Source: Verrucomicrobiota bacterium (lineage in GTDB: Bacteria; Verrucomicrobiota; Verrucomicrobiia; Limisphaerales; AV2). Taken from it: a stretch of 17,918 bases of DNA. The notes below the pieces were generated by a model that was given only the letters and a program-made list of their open reading frames with translations, searched no databases and was not told the origin of the DNA. Location of the stretch: NCBI GenBank assembly GCA_003219675.1, contig QHPW01000002.1, forward strand, positions 1 to 17,918. The letters run 5' to 3'. Within the stretch, counting starts at the first letter, position 1; each line of letters begins with the position of its first letter. Below are positions 1 to 7,233 of the stretch, piece after piece. Position numbers and translations under genes: made by a program.

Positions 1-1
1 G

Positions 2-385
2 GTGGAAGACCTGAATAAACTCTATCTCGCCGAGCCGGCGCTGTGGGAAAACGATTACGACTTCGATGGCTTTTTCTGGGTGGATTGCTCCGACCACGAA
101 AGCAGCGTGCTGTCGTTTTTGCGGCAGAACAAGGAGCAGACCAGTCGCGTGCTGGTGATTCTGAACCTGACGCCGGTGTTGCGAACGCGTTATCGAGTCG
201 GCCTGCCTCAAGGCGGCTACTGGCGCGAAGTGTTGAACAGCGATTCGGAGATTTACGGCGGCAGCAATCAGGGGAATCTCGGCGGCGTGACCACGCAGGA
301 GCTTCAGGCACACAATCAGCCGTTTTCCGCCGAGTTTACCCTGCCGCCCCTGAGCGTGATCGCGTTTGCGCCGCAGCGCGGTTGA
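2..385 (+). CDS. glgB: 1,4-alpha-glucan branching enzyme, C-terminal part (5' end outside window)
   Basis: Only the last ~127 residues are present; the reading frame is open at the window edge, so the true start lies upstream. The visible part matches the end of GH13 branching enzymes, which transfer alpha-1,4-glucan segments to form alpha-1,6 branches in glycogen. It begins with the run DLNKLYLAEPALWENDYDFD, continues with GFFWVDCSDHESSVLSFLR, and then forms the C-terminal all-beta domain (LVILNLTPV, YRVGLP, YWREVLNSDSEIYGGSNQGN, LPPLSVIAF). These are typical branching-enzyme C-terminal motifs. The catalytic (beta/alpha)8 barrel is not in the window. The gene ends with TGA 23 bases before the next ATG on the same strand, so the two could be co-transcribed. 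The enzyme is cytoplasmic. Family assignment is secure; completeness upstream cannot be judged. Confidence 0.93.
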   Translation: MEDLNKLYLAEPALWENDYDFDGFFWVDCSDHESSVLSFLRQNKEQTSRVLVILNLTPVLRTRYRVGLPQGGYWREVLNSDSEIYGGSNQGNLGGVTTQELQAHNQPFSAEFTLPPLSVIAFAPQRG

Positions 386-408
386 CCGGGCCTGCCCGCG
401 TTTGGCGA

Positions 409-2373
409 ATGAGCAGCACTCCTCAAAACAGTTTCCGTGCCTGGCTTGATTCTCGTTTTGGTTTCACCGGTTTTCATTTCGCAGCGTTGTTGGTTTGCTT
501 TTCCGTTTTGCGGCTGGTCCTGTTATTCGGTTTTGGACCGCCCGCGCCCATCGGTGAATCCCTCGAGGTTTTTCCGGCCGGTTTGCATATCGACATCACA
601 GTCGCGCTGTTCATGACCTTGCCGCTGGTGTTTTGGTTTGCGCTCCTGCCGCACCGGCTGTTTCGCTTCCTGCCGCACCGGCTGTTGTTTCTCCTGGTTT
701 ATTTCGTTGCCTGGGCTGTCGAAGTCTTCCTGCTGATCGGGGAGTACTATTTTTTCGAAGAATTCAAATCGCGCTACAACACGGTCGCCATCGATTATTT
801 GCTCTATCCACACGAGGTCTTCATCAACATCTGGGACACTTATCCCGTGCCGCTCATCATCGCGGTCTGCTCGCTGGTTGCGGCAGGGATCGTGTTTGTC
901 TCGCAAAAAGTCACGCGCCGGATGTGGGAGACGCCCGTGAGTGCAACTGGCCGGGCGTTGCACTTGGGCGGCGCGTTGACGTTGGCGGCAGGATTATGGC
1001 TCAGCGTTCGAGTCTCAGAGACCCGTTTAAGCAAGGAGCGAGTCATCAACGAAATCGCCGACAACGGCATGGCGTCGCTGATCACCGCCGCGTGGTCGCG
1101 CAACCTCGATTATGCCGCGTTTTTTCCGACCCTGCCGCGCACGGAGGCGTTCCGGCGCGCGCGCCGGTTGCTGGCCGAACCGGGCGCCGATTTTGAGGGC
1201 CCGCCCGATTCCCTCCGGCGCCGGATCGCCGGCAGTCCGGCCAATCCGCGATTGAATGTCGTCATCCTGCTGGAGGAGAGCCTCGGCTCGGAATTCTGGG
1301 GTTCGCTCGGACGCAAGGGAACGACTTTGACGCCGGAACTGGACAAACTCTCGGAAGAGGGGCTCTTCTTCACCAACCTCTATGCCGACGGCAATCGCAC
1401 CGTGCGCGGTTTTGAAGGCGTTCTGTCGTCGTTCCCGCCGTTGCCCGGCGATTCGATCGTGAAGCGCGACCGTTCCGAGAACGTCGAGACCATCGCCCGC
1501 GTGCTGAAGCGCGATGGATACGAAACGGTCTTCCTCTACGGCGGTCGCGGTATTTTCGACGGGATGCGTTCCTACGCAGTGAACAACGGCTATGACCGGT
1601 TCATTGAACAAAAGGATTTTCCCAATCCGACGTTCGCAACCATCTGGGGCGTTTGCAATGAAGACCTTTACCGGCGTACGATCGAGGAGTGCCGCGCGTT
1701 GTCCAAATCGGGAAAACCGTTTCTGGCAACCGTGCTGTCCGTTTCCAACCACAAGCCGTTCACTTATCCTGCGGGCCGGATTCCCGAAGATCCGAACGCG
1801 CGCAAGCGCGAGCACGCCGTGAAATACACCGACTGGGCGTTGGGCGGGTTTCTCAAGACGGCCAGGAACGAATCTTTCTATCAAAGCACCATCTTCGTCG
1901 TGATAGCCGACCACGGCGCCCGCGTCTATGGCAGCCAGAGCATCCCCATTCATTCCTATGAAATCCCTTTTTTGGTTTTGGGTCCCGCGGCGGCAAAGAA
2001 ACCGGCGCGGCTGCCGCAACTGGGTTGCCAACTGGACGTCGCGCCGACGATTCTGGGGTTGATCGGGCGCCCTTACGACACGCTGTTTTTCGGCCATGAC
2101 CTGTTGATGAACCCGCCACCGCAGGGTCGCGTCCTGATCAACCACAACCGCGACATCGGCCTGATGCGCGACGACCGGATGGTGGTGCTCAGCCTCAACA
2201 AGAAGGCCGAGTTTTATGGCGGGAATCCCAAGATCACCGAAATGGCGCGTGCGGATAAGCCCGATGACTCGGACCTTGAACTCGAAAAGGATGCGATTGC
2301 CATGTATCAGGTCGCCGACGAACTTTACATGCAGCGGAAGTATCGAGTGCAGGAGAGGGTTCAGGCGCGATGA
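409..2373 (+). CDS. LtaS/OpgB-type membrane-anchored sulfatase-family phosphotransferase
   Basis: A 654-residue protein with about five N-terminal membrane segments (roughly residues 23-42, 62-80, 91-112, 147-167, 184-201), followed by an extracytoplasmic alkaline-phosphatase-fold domain from about residue 282. This is the architecture of lipoteichoic acid synthase and of the phosphoglycerol transferases that decorate osmoregulated periplasmic glucans. Visible active-site elements are the metal-binding Glu in LNVVILLEES (289/290), a catalytic Thr candidate in DGNRTVRG (Thr331), ED in WGVCNEDL, a His in VSNHKPF (His448), and the metal-binding DH pair in VVIADHGA (501-502). In a Gram-negative host a role in transferring glycerol phosphate or a similar group to a periplasmic glycan is more likely than lipoteichoic acid synthesis, but that is inference. 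I chose ATG 409 because the frame upstream overlaps glgB and reads as Arg-rich shadow, and because the membrane segments follow soon after. No clear ribosome binding site is visible. Confidence 0.85.
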   Translation: MSSTPQNSFRAWLDSRFGFTGFHFAALLVCFSVLRLVLLFGFGPPAPIGESLEVFPAGLHIDITVALFMTLPLVFWFALLPHRLFRFLPHRLLFLLVYFVAWAVEVFLLIGEYYFFEEFKSRYNTVAIDYLLYPHEVFINIWDTYPVPLIIAVCSLVAAGIVFVSQKVTRRMWETPVSATGRALHLGGALTLAAGLWLSVRVSETRLSKERVINEIADNGMASLITAAWSRNLDYAAFFPTLPRTEAFRRARRLLAEPGADFEGPPDSLRRRIAGSPANPRLNVVILLEESLGSEFWGSLGRKGTTLTPELDKLSEEGLFFTNLYADGNRTVRGFEGVLSSFPPLPGDSIVKRDRSENVETIARVLKRDGYETVFLYGGRGIFDGMRSYAVNNGYDRFIEQKDFPNPTFATIWGVCNEDLYRRTIEECRALSKSGKPFLATVLSVSNHKPFTYPAGRIPEDPNARKREHAVKYTDWALGGFLKTARNESFYQSTIFVVIADHGARVYGSQSIPIHSYEIPFLVLGPAAAKKPARLPQLGCQLDVAPTILGLIGRPYDTLFFGHDLLMNPPPQGRVLINHNRDIGLMRDDRMVVLSLNKKAEFYGGNPKITEMARADKPDDSDLELEKDAIAMYQVADELYMQRKYRVQERVQAR

Positions 2374-2431
2374 CGGCCTGTCATCGGTCCGAGACCGGAT
2401 TGGTCAAAACTTCTAACTCGACCTGGTCTGT

Positions 2432-2947
2432 TCAGGGTTCATTTCTTCGAGCCCTCCCCTTTCTACCTTTGACGTCATCCTCGCAGCGAATATTGTTGGC
2501 CTCTGCCCAGTCCATGACGAACTCTTTCATGGCGTCGGCCCGATACCGATACCAATCCTCCAGGAGACCCAGGCGGCTGGCCGTGTCCTTAAAGTAGCGA
2601 AACGCGCCTTTGCCCTTGATCGCTCGCCACAGTTGCTCGACAGCCTCGGCGTCTTCCACCGTACCGATGAATCGCTCCATGTGGCGATATTCGTGAAATT
2701 CAAACTTGTCCGGTGCACGCACGAACCGGTCGCCGGAGTCCTCCACCATGGCCCGCGCGATCTCCGCTTCCTCCTTCTGCCAGTCCGGGAGGTTCCTGGC
2801 GACATCCTCGTCGCCCTCCTCGAAGGCGCTGAGCAACGACCGGTCCACCGAGACGACGCAACTGTTCTGCAGATCGACGCGGGTCACGCGCTCTTCGGAA
2901 TCCAACTCGAGCCCTTCAATGAGTTCAGAGACTTTGATCGGCTTCAT
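2432..2947 (-). CDS. UPF0158 family protein, function unknown
   Basis: A 171-residue soluble protein recognisable as UPF0158. The diagnostic block runs from about residue 80 to 155: FEFHEYRHMERFI, then GKGAFRYFKD, LGLLEDWYRYR and FVMDWAEANNI. The N-terminal part is acidic, with an ELDSEE segment, and the C-terminus ends in a short basic tail (KGRKGRARRNEP). No catalytic function is established for the family and I do not propose one. Two starts are possible: GTG at 2950-2948 or ATG at 2947-2945. A GAGG sequence lies 5 bases from the ATG but only 2 from the GTG, so I prefer the ATG. The TAG stop of a short upstream frame (the HsdS-tail remnant) lies 2 bases before this ATG, which would allow translational coupling. 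The gene is convergent with the LtaS-like gene, with a gap of about 58 bases. Confidence 0.8.
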   Translation of the reverse strand: MKPIKVSELIEGLELDSEERVTRVDLQNSCVVSVDRSLLSAFEEGDEDVARNLPDWQKEEAEIARAMVEDSGDRFVRAPDKFEFHEYRHMERFIGTVEDAEAVEQLWRAIKGKGAFRYFKDTASRLGLLEDWYRYRADAMKEFVMDWAEANNIRCEDDVKGRKGRARRNEP

Positions 2948-2949
2948 CA

Positions 2950-3045
2950 CTACCTCGAGGGCTGGCGGATGCGTTCCAACAATTCCTCCGTCGGCTCGTC
3001 ACTCGGGTTTTGGGGGACAAGTTTGGCGGAGAGCCAAGCAGGTTT
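2950..3045 (-). pseudogene. Remnant resembling the C-terminal tail of a type I restriction HsdS subunit
   Basis: On the minus strand this frame reads KPAWLSAKLVPQNPSDEP followed by TEELLERIRQPSR and a TAG stop. The pattern LVPQ-(D/N)-P-x-DEP-x-x-LL-x-RIR is characteristic of the extreme C-terminus of many HsdS specificity subunits. The frame has no ATG, GTG or TTG start and is closed by a TAA about 25 bases further upstream, so it is not an intact gene. A separate frame with an ATG at 3065 joins it if one shifts within a C5/A4 tract near 3009-3017, so a frameshifted small gene is an alternative. The stop overlaps the GTG alternative start of the UPF0158 gene by one base, as in an operon. The HsdS link rests on my memory of the motif and is moderate. 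Confidence 0.42.
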
Positions 3046-3275
3046 ATGATGTCTTCGTGTTTCATGGCGGAATTTTTAACACGGATTGTCCGGATTTCAT
3101 GGAAGATTTCCTGCGGGCCTTTTCCCCATGCCACTCCGGTTCGTTCAGAGAAATTCGCGGGGACAGTGACATATTGGATCATGGGCGGCAAAAGCGTGGC
3201 TTCGATTTATTGTTCTCTTTGTCATTTGACTCCTGACCAATCCTGGACTCTGTTTACCGCAATTATCTGACTGAT
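3046..3275. other. Intergenic stretch between the HsdS-like remnant and the ClpX-like gene
   Basis: This divergent region should hold promoters for the ClpX-like gene (+) and for the UPF0158 unit (-). A weak minus-strand frame passes through it, but its composition looks random and I do not call it a gene. I see no convincing promoter pair, hairpin or repeat here. Confidence 0.5.
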
Positions 3276-4844
3276 ATGCAAAAACCGATTTTCAACGGAC
3301 CGCCGTCGCCGGAGGAATTCCAGCGACAGTTGCAGGAGTTCATGCGCCAGCATTGTCCCGCGGGCAATGTGTCAGCTTTTCCCAGGCCCCAACCGGCGAG
3401 CACGACGGAGGCATTGGACTCCGGGGTTGAGGGCGGCGAATTCAGGTTCGATTACAAGCCGCGCGACGTGAAGGCTTATCTCGACCGTTTTGTCATCAAA
3501 CAGGAGGAGGCGAAAAAGGTTCTGAGCGTCGCATTGTGCGACCATTACCATCAAGTGCGGCTGGCCATGGAAGGAAAGGCGCAGTCGAACTATGCCAAGC
3601 AAAACATCATCCTCATCGGGCCGACCGGCGTCGGCAAAACCTATTTGATTCGCAGCATCGCGGACCTCATCGGCGTGCCGTTCGTCAAGGCGGACGCGAC
3701 CAAGTTTTCCGAGACGGGTTACGTCGGCGGCGACGTGGAGGACCTGGTGCGCGACCTGGTGCGCCGCGCCGATGGCGACGTGGCGCGCGCGCGGTACGGG
3801 ATCATTTACATCGACGAAATCGACAAGATCGCCGCGGCGCCGAACATGACCGGTCGCGACGTGAGCGGGCGCGGCGTCCAGACAAACCTGCTCAAGCTGA
3901 TGGAGGAAACTGAAGTGCCCGCGCGCGCGCCGCACGATATCGCCGGGCAGATTCAGGCAATGATGGAAATGACCCAGGGACGAGGCCGGAAGCAGCCGGC
4001 CACCATCAATACCAAACACATCCTGTTCGTCGCGAGCGGCGCGTTTGGCGGGTTGGACAAGATCATCCAGAAACGGTTGCGCGAAGCGACCATCGGCTTT
4101 GCCGCCGCATCGAAGGCAGCCATCGAGGAGGACGGCGTCTTCTCGGAAGCGCAGACGCGCGACTTCATTGATTTTGGTTTCGAGCCCGAGTTTATAGGAC
4201 GCCTGCCGGTGCGTGTGGTTTGCCAGCAACTCAACGTCGATGATCTGTTCCAGATTTTGAAGACCTCAGAAGGCAGTATCATCCGCCAATACGAGCAATC
4301 GTTCGCCGCTTACGGCATCGAAGTGCTGTTTCGCGACGACGGTTTGCGGCGCATCGCTGAGCTGGCGACGGAGGAAAAGACCGGCGCGCGCGGATTGATG
4401 ACCGTGGGTGAACGCGTCTTCCGTGATTTGAAATTCGAGCTGCCGTCGACGGCGGTGAAGCGGTTTGTCGTCACGCGCGAGCTGGTGGACAATCCGCCCG
4501 CCGAATTGGAGAAGTTGCTCGCCGAGCATGAAAAGGAAGAGCGTGTCGTCATGCGGCAACTGGTGCACGAGTTTGCGCAGCGGTTTTGCGAGAGTCACGG
4601 CTTGAAAATGGTTTTTACTGACGCCGCGGCCGACGCTTTGGTGTCACAGGCGCTGGAGCAGTCCAGGCCGATCCGCGATTTGTGCGCCGAGAAGTTCAAG
4701 GACTTTCAATTCGGCCTGAAACTGATCGCTCAAAACACCGGACGGACGGAATTTACGGTCGATGTCGACGCAGTGAGAGCGCCCGACCAGGTGTTGAGCG
4801 ACTGGGTCGTGGCCAGTTACCGGACGGAAACTAAGAAGAACTGA
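3276..4844 (+). CDS. ClpX-like AAA+ unfoldase ATPase lacking the zinc-binding domain, with duplicated lid
   Basis: A 522-residue cytoplasmic AAA+ protein closest in pattern to ClpX/HslU. Residues 1-55 lack the four-cysteine zinc finger of ClpX. The AAA+ core shows Walker A GPTGVGKT (115-122), the substrate-gripping pore loop GYVG (148-151), Walker B IIYIDEID (176-183), an RKH-loop-like region after SGRGVQ with an insertion of about 30 residues, the tripeptide IGF (273-275) that in ClpX docks onto ClpP, an arginine-finger candidate in FIGRLP (Arg309), and sensor-2 GAR (370-372). Retention of IGF suggests that it still partners a ClpP-like protease. After the normal lid domain a further ~120 residues include a segment (about 435-486) that resembles the lid a second time. 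The role is probably ATP-driven protein unfolding; substrate specificity is unknown. ATG 3276 is the natural start. Its 3' end overlaps the convergent ABC ATPase gene by 14 bases. Confidence 0.85.
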   Translation: MQKPIFNGPPSPEEFQRQLQEFMRQHCPAGNVSAFPRPQPASTTEALDSGVEGGEFRFDYKPRDVKAYLDRFVIKQEEAKKVLSVALCDHYHQVRLAMEGKAQSNYAKQNIILIGPTGVGKTYLIRSIADLIGVPFVKADATKFSETGYVGGDVEDLVRDLVRRADGDVARARYGIIYIDEIDKIAAAPNMTGRDVSGRGVQTNLLKLMEETEVPARAPHDIAGQIQAMMEMTQGRGRKQPATINTKHILFVASGAFGGLDKIIQKRLREATIGFAAASKAAIEEDGVFSEAQTRDFIDFGFEPEFIGRLPVRVVCQQLNVDDLFQILKTSEGSIIRQYEQSFAAYGIEVLFRDDGLRRIAELATEEKTGARGLMTVGERVFRDLKFELPSTAVKRFVVTRELVDNPPAELEKLLAEHEKEERVVMRQLVHEFAQRFCESHGLKMVFTDAAADALVSQALEQSRPIRDLCAEKFKDFQFGLKLIAQNTGRTEFTVDVDAVRAPDQVLSDWVVASYRTETKKN

Positions 4845-6291
4845 CTTGCACGCCCGCCATGAGGCGGAGCAGATTTGCCTGCGAAAAGCGCAGGACCAGG
4901 ATACGTCGGCTGAGATTCATGATTTCCGGCAGCTCGGAGGAAATGACGAGCAGCGCGATGCCCTGGCAGGCGAGTTCGTCAAGCAACTGATGGATTTCCG
5001 CCTTCCCGCCGACATCGATGCCGCGCGTCGGTTCGTCCACGATGAGGATGTCGCACTGGCGCGCGAGCCATTTGGCCAGCGCGATCTTCTGTTGGTTGCC
5101 GCCGCTCAATCCGGCAACGAGCGCGTCGAGTGAAGGCGCCTTCACACGGAGTCGGCCGGCATAGCGCTGGACCAGGGACCGTTCCTCACGCCGGCGCACG
5201 AAACCGAAACGGGTCAGACGGCTCAAAGTCGCGAGCGACGTGTTTTCGCGGCAGTTCATCGTCAGCACAAGGCCCAGACGTTTGCGATCTTCGGGCAGCA
5301 AACCGATGCCTGCATTCAACGCGGCCAACACGGAGCCGGACGGCAGTTCGATGCCGCGGACGAAAATCCTGCCCGTCGCCGCTGAGTCCAGACCGAAAAT
5401 GGCTCGAGCCACTTCACTCCTTCCCGCGCCCACGAGTCCTGCGAAACCGAGCACTTCACCCGCGCGCAGTGTGAAGCTGAGGTTGTTGAAATTGCCGGGC
5501 GAAGAAAGGTTTTCCACGCGCAGGACCTCATTGCCGGGCGGACGGTCAAGATGCTGCGGAACATGTGAAACCACTTCCCGCCCGATCATTTGCTGGATCA
5601 CACGATCGGGATTGGTTTGGGCGGTTTTTTCGGTGGCGATGTGTCGGCCATCGCGCAGGACCGTGACCGTATCGCAAAGTTGGAAAATCTCTTCCATCCG
5701 GTGGGAGATGTAAATGACAGTGATGGTCCTTTGCTTGAGGTGGGCCAGCAGCTGGAACAGGCGGTCGCTTTCGCGGACGGAGAGGGAGCTGGTGGGTTCA
5801 TCCATGACGATCACCTGCGCATGGGTGCCGACCGCCGCGGCGATCTGAACGATCTGTTCCTGGCCGGTTGAAAGTTCGCCGATGGGTTGGTTCACATCGA
5901 GATCCGCCTCGATTTCGCGCAGCATCATGCGGGCACGCTCGCGCATCAGCAGGCGATCGACCCAGCCGGCGCGGCCTGGCAACTCGCCGAGGCAAAGGTT
6001 TTCCGCGACGGTGAGGTTTGGGCAAAACGCGAGTTCCTGGTGCACCATCGCGATGCCCAGCTGCCGGGCGATCAACGGATTGGCCGGGCGAACCCGTCTG
6101 CCATCGAGGTGGATTTCACCTTCGTCCGCCGTGTAAATGCCGGCCAGGATTTTGCCGAGCGTGCTTTTGCCAGCGCCGTTCTCGCCGATAAGCGCATGGC
6201 AACTGCCGCGCTCAACCCCGAAACCGACCCGGTCGAGCGCCAGCACGCCAGGAAAGCGTTTGGTGAGGTCTATGAAGCTAATCAAGGCCAT
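4831..6291 (-). CDS. Sugar ABC transporter, duplicated ATP-binding subunit (RbsA/MglA type)
   Basis: A 486-residue protein with two fused ATPase cassettes, as in RbsA, MglA and XylG. Cassette 1 has Walker A GENGAGKST (36-44), signature LSTGQEQ (140-146), Walker B VIVMDEPT (160-167) and the switch His in YISHRMEE. Cassette 2 has the usual degenerate Walker A GLVGAGRSE (285-293), signature LSGGNQQ (395-401) and Walker B ILIVDEPTRGID (415-426). It powers import through the RbsC-like permease encoded by the first gene of the operon. It is the last gene, with its ATG only 3 bases after the phosphodiesterase stop, which points to translational coupling. The C-terminus is shortened: RILVLR runs straight into FSQANLLRLMAGV, lacking the usual EGR-containing strand and loop. 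The substrate cannot be read from this subunit. Confidence 0.95.
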   Translation of the reverse strand: MALISFIDLTKRFPGVLALDRVGFGVERGSCHALIGENGAGKSTLGKILAGIYTADEGEIHLDGRRVRPANPLIARQLGIAMVHQELAFCPNLTVAENLCLGELPGRAGWVDRLLMRERARMMLREIEADLDVNQPIGELSTGQEQIVQIAAAVGTHAQVIVMDEPTSSLSVRESDRLFQLLAHLKQRTITVIYISHRMEEIFQLCDTVTVLRDGRHIATEKTAQTNPDRVIQQMIGREVVSHVPQHLDRPPGNEVLRVENLSSPGNFNNLSFTLRAGEVLGFAGLVGAGRSEVARAIFGLDSAATGRIFVRGIELPSGSVLAALNAGIGLLPEDRKRLGLVLTMNCRENTSLATLSRLTRFGFVRRREERSLVQRYAGRLRVKAPSLDALVAGLSGGNQQKIALAKWLARQCDILIVDEPTRGIDVGGKAEIHQLLDELACQGIALLVISSELPEIMNLSRRILVLRFSQANLLRLMAGVQVSSS

Positions 6292-6294
6292 GCA

Positions 6295-7035
6295 CTATTT
6301 CAGCTTGTCACGCAACCAACCGGGTCGGTTGGTGGTGATGCCGTCCACGCCGGCTTCGGCGAGTCGACGCGCCTGAATTGGCGAATCAACCGTCCAAACA
6401 TAGACCGCCAGCTTTGCGGCTTTCAGCTTCTTCACCAACCCGACATCGACCGGGCCGCGAGCGTCGAGATCGACCCCGTCGAGACCGGCCTTTTGGGCGG
6501 CATTGATTAGTTGCTCCGCGGTGGGAAACCACTGGCCGGTGTTCCAGTTGCGCTTGAACTTGCTGATCCAGCAGACCTCCAGTTCCGGCAGGGCCGCCTT
6601 CACGGCTTTCATTGTTGGTTCCGAGAAACCGATGGCAACGATTCGGTGGCGTTTTTTGCCGGAGCGTTCAATGGCTGCCTGGAATTCCGGGATGGCTGCC
6701 CGGCCGGATTTGAATTCGACAAACAAACGTTTGCCTTCGGGAACCATGCTCAGAACTTCATCGAGTGTTGGAATCTTCTCCGCGATCCATTCTTTGCCCT
6801 TCCATCGGCCGAGGTCCAGTTTGCGAAGTTGGTCGAAGGTCTGGTTACGGACTTTCCGGGCGACGCCGGCGGTTCTTTTGGTGTCGTCGTCATGAATGAC
6901 CACCAGCTTGTCGTCCTTCGACAGGTGAATGTCGAGTTCAACGGCGTCGGCCATTTGTTCCCAGGCCAGCCTGAAGGCCGCCAACGTGTTCTCCGGTGCG
7001 TCATGCGACGCGCCGCGGTGGGCGATGATTTCCAT
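6295..7035 (-). CDS. Glycerophosphodiester phosphodiesterase (GDPD family, cytoplasmic)
   Basis: A 246-residue TIM-barrel enzyme that hydrolyses glycerophosphodiesters to sn-glycerol 3-phosphate and an alcohol. Family motifs are clear: HRG (6-8), APENT (13-17), the metal-binding ELD (33-35), VIHDD with the catalytic His (48), VEFK (106-109) and, near the end, YVWTVD and GVDGITTNRP. No signal peptide or lipobox is present, so it should act in the cytoplasm, like UgpQ. I chose ATG 7035 because it places MEIIAHRGA at the N-terminus as in the family; a longer frame to 7134 runs into an intergenic repeat. It sits between the binding-protein and ATPase genes of the ABC operon and ends 3 bases before the ATPase start. 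This suggests that it processes the imported ligand, for instance a glycerophosphodiester, but that is inference. Confidence 0.93.
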   Translation of the reverse strand: MEIIAHRGASHDAPENTLAAFRLAWEQMADAVELDIHLSKDDKLVVIHDDDTKRTAGVARKVRNQTFDQLRKLDLGRWKGKEWIAEKIPTLDEVLSMVPEGKRLFVEFKSGRAAIPEFQAAIERSGKKRHRIVAIGFSEPTMKAVKAALPELEVCWISKFKRNWNTGQWFPTAEQLINAAQKAGLDGVDLDARGPVDVGLVKKLKAAKLAVYVWTVDSPIQARRLAEAGVDGITTNRPGWLRDKLK

Positions 7036-7091
7036 TTTCAGGCGCCCAAGAGCGCAAACTTTTTGATTCGTGGCCAGGTCCGGTTGAGAAC

Positions 7092-7222
7092 CACGAATGA
7101 ACACCAATGGACACGAATCGGAGAAAGTCTCCAATTGACGCAGATTTTCTGGAATTAATCGCGCTGAGTGACGCGGATTCGCGTTCGTTCAGTTCATTCG
7201 TGTCGATGGGTGTTCGTTCGTG
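7092..7222. repeat. Intergenic inverted-repeat element between binding-protein and phosphodiesterase genes
   Basis: Two 27-base arms at 7092-7118 and 7196-7222 are inverted copies with about four mismatches. The first arm begins CACGAATGAACACC and the second ends GGTGTTCGTTCGTG. They enclose a 77-base AT-richer centre. This CACGAATGAACAC...GTGTTCATTCGTG pattern is, from memory, a common dispersed intergenic repeat in verrucomicrobial genomes. In the operon mRNA it would form a long hairpin just after the binding-protein stop codon (7234), where it could protect the upstream message or reduce read-through. Confidence 0.75.
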
Positions 7223-7233
7223 ATTAAAACAGC

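Noticed and set aside
1027..2145. Long minus-strand frame of 372 residues opposite the LtaS-like gene
   Set aside because: Composition is Arg/Gln-rich without domain pattern, and the plus-strand gene over the same bases is unambiguous.
2925..3191. An 88-residue minus-strand frame upstream of and overlapping the UPF0158 gene
   Set aside because: It overlaps the start of the UPF0158 gene out of frame, its 3' half is Arg/Ser-rich shadow of the LVPQNPSDEP frame, and I recognise no family.
3372..4229. Minus-strand 285-residue frame opposite the ClpX-like gene
   Set aside because: Antisense shadow in GC-rich coding DNA; no motif.
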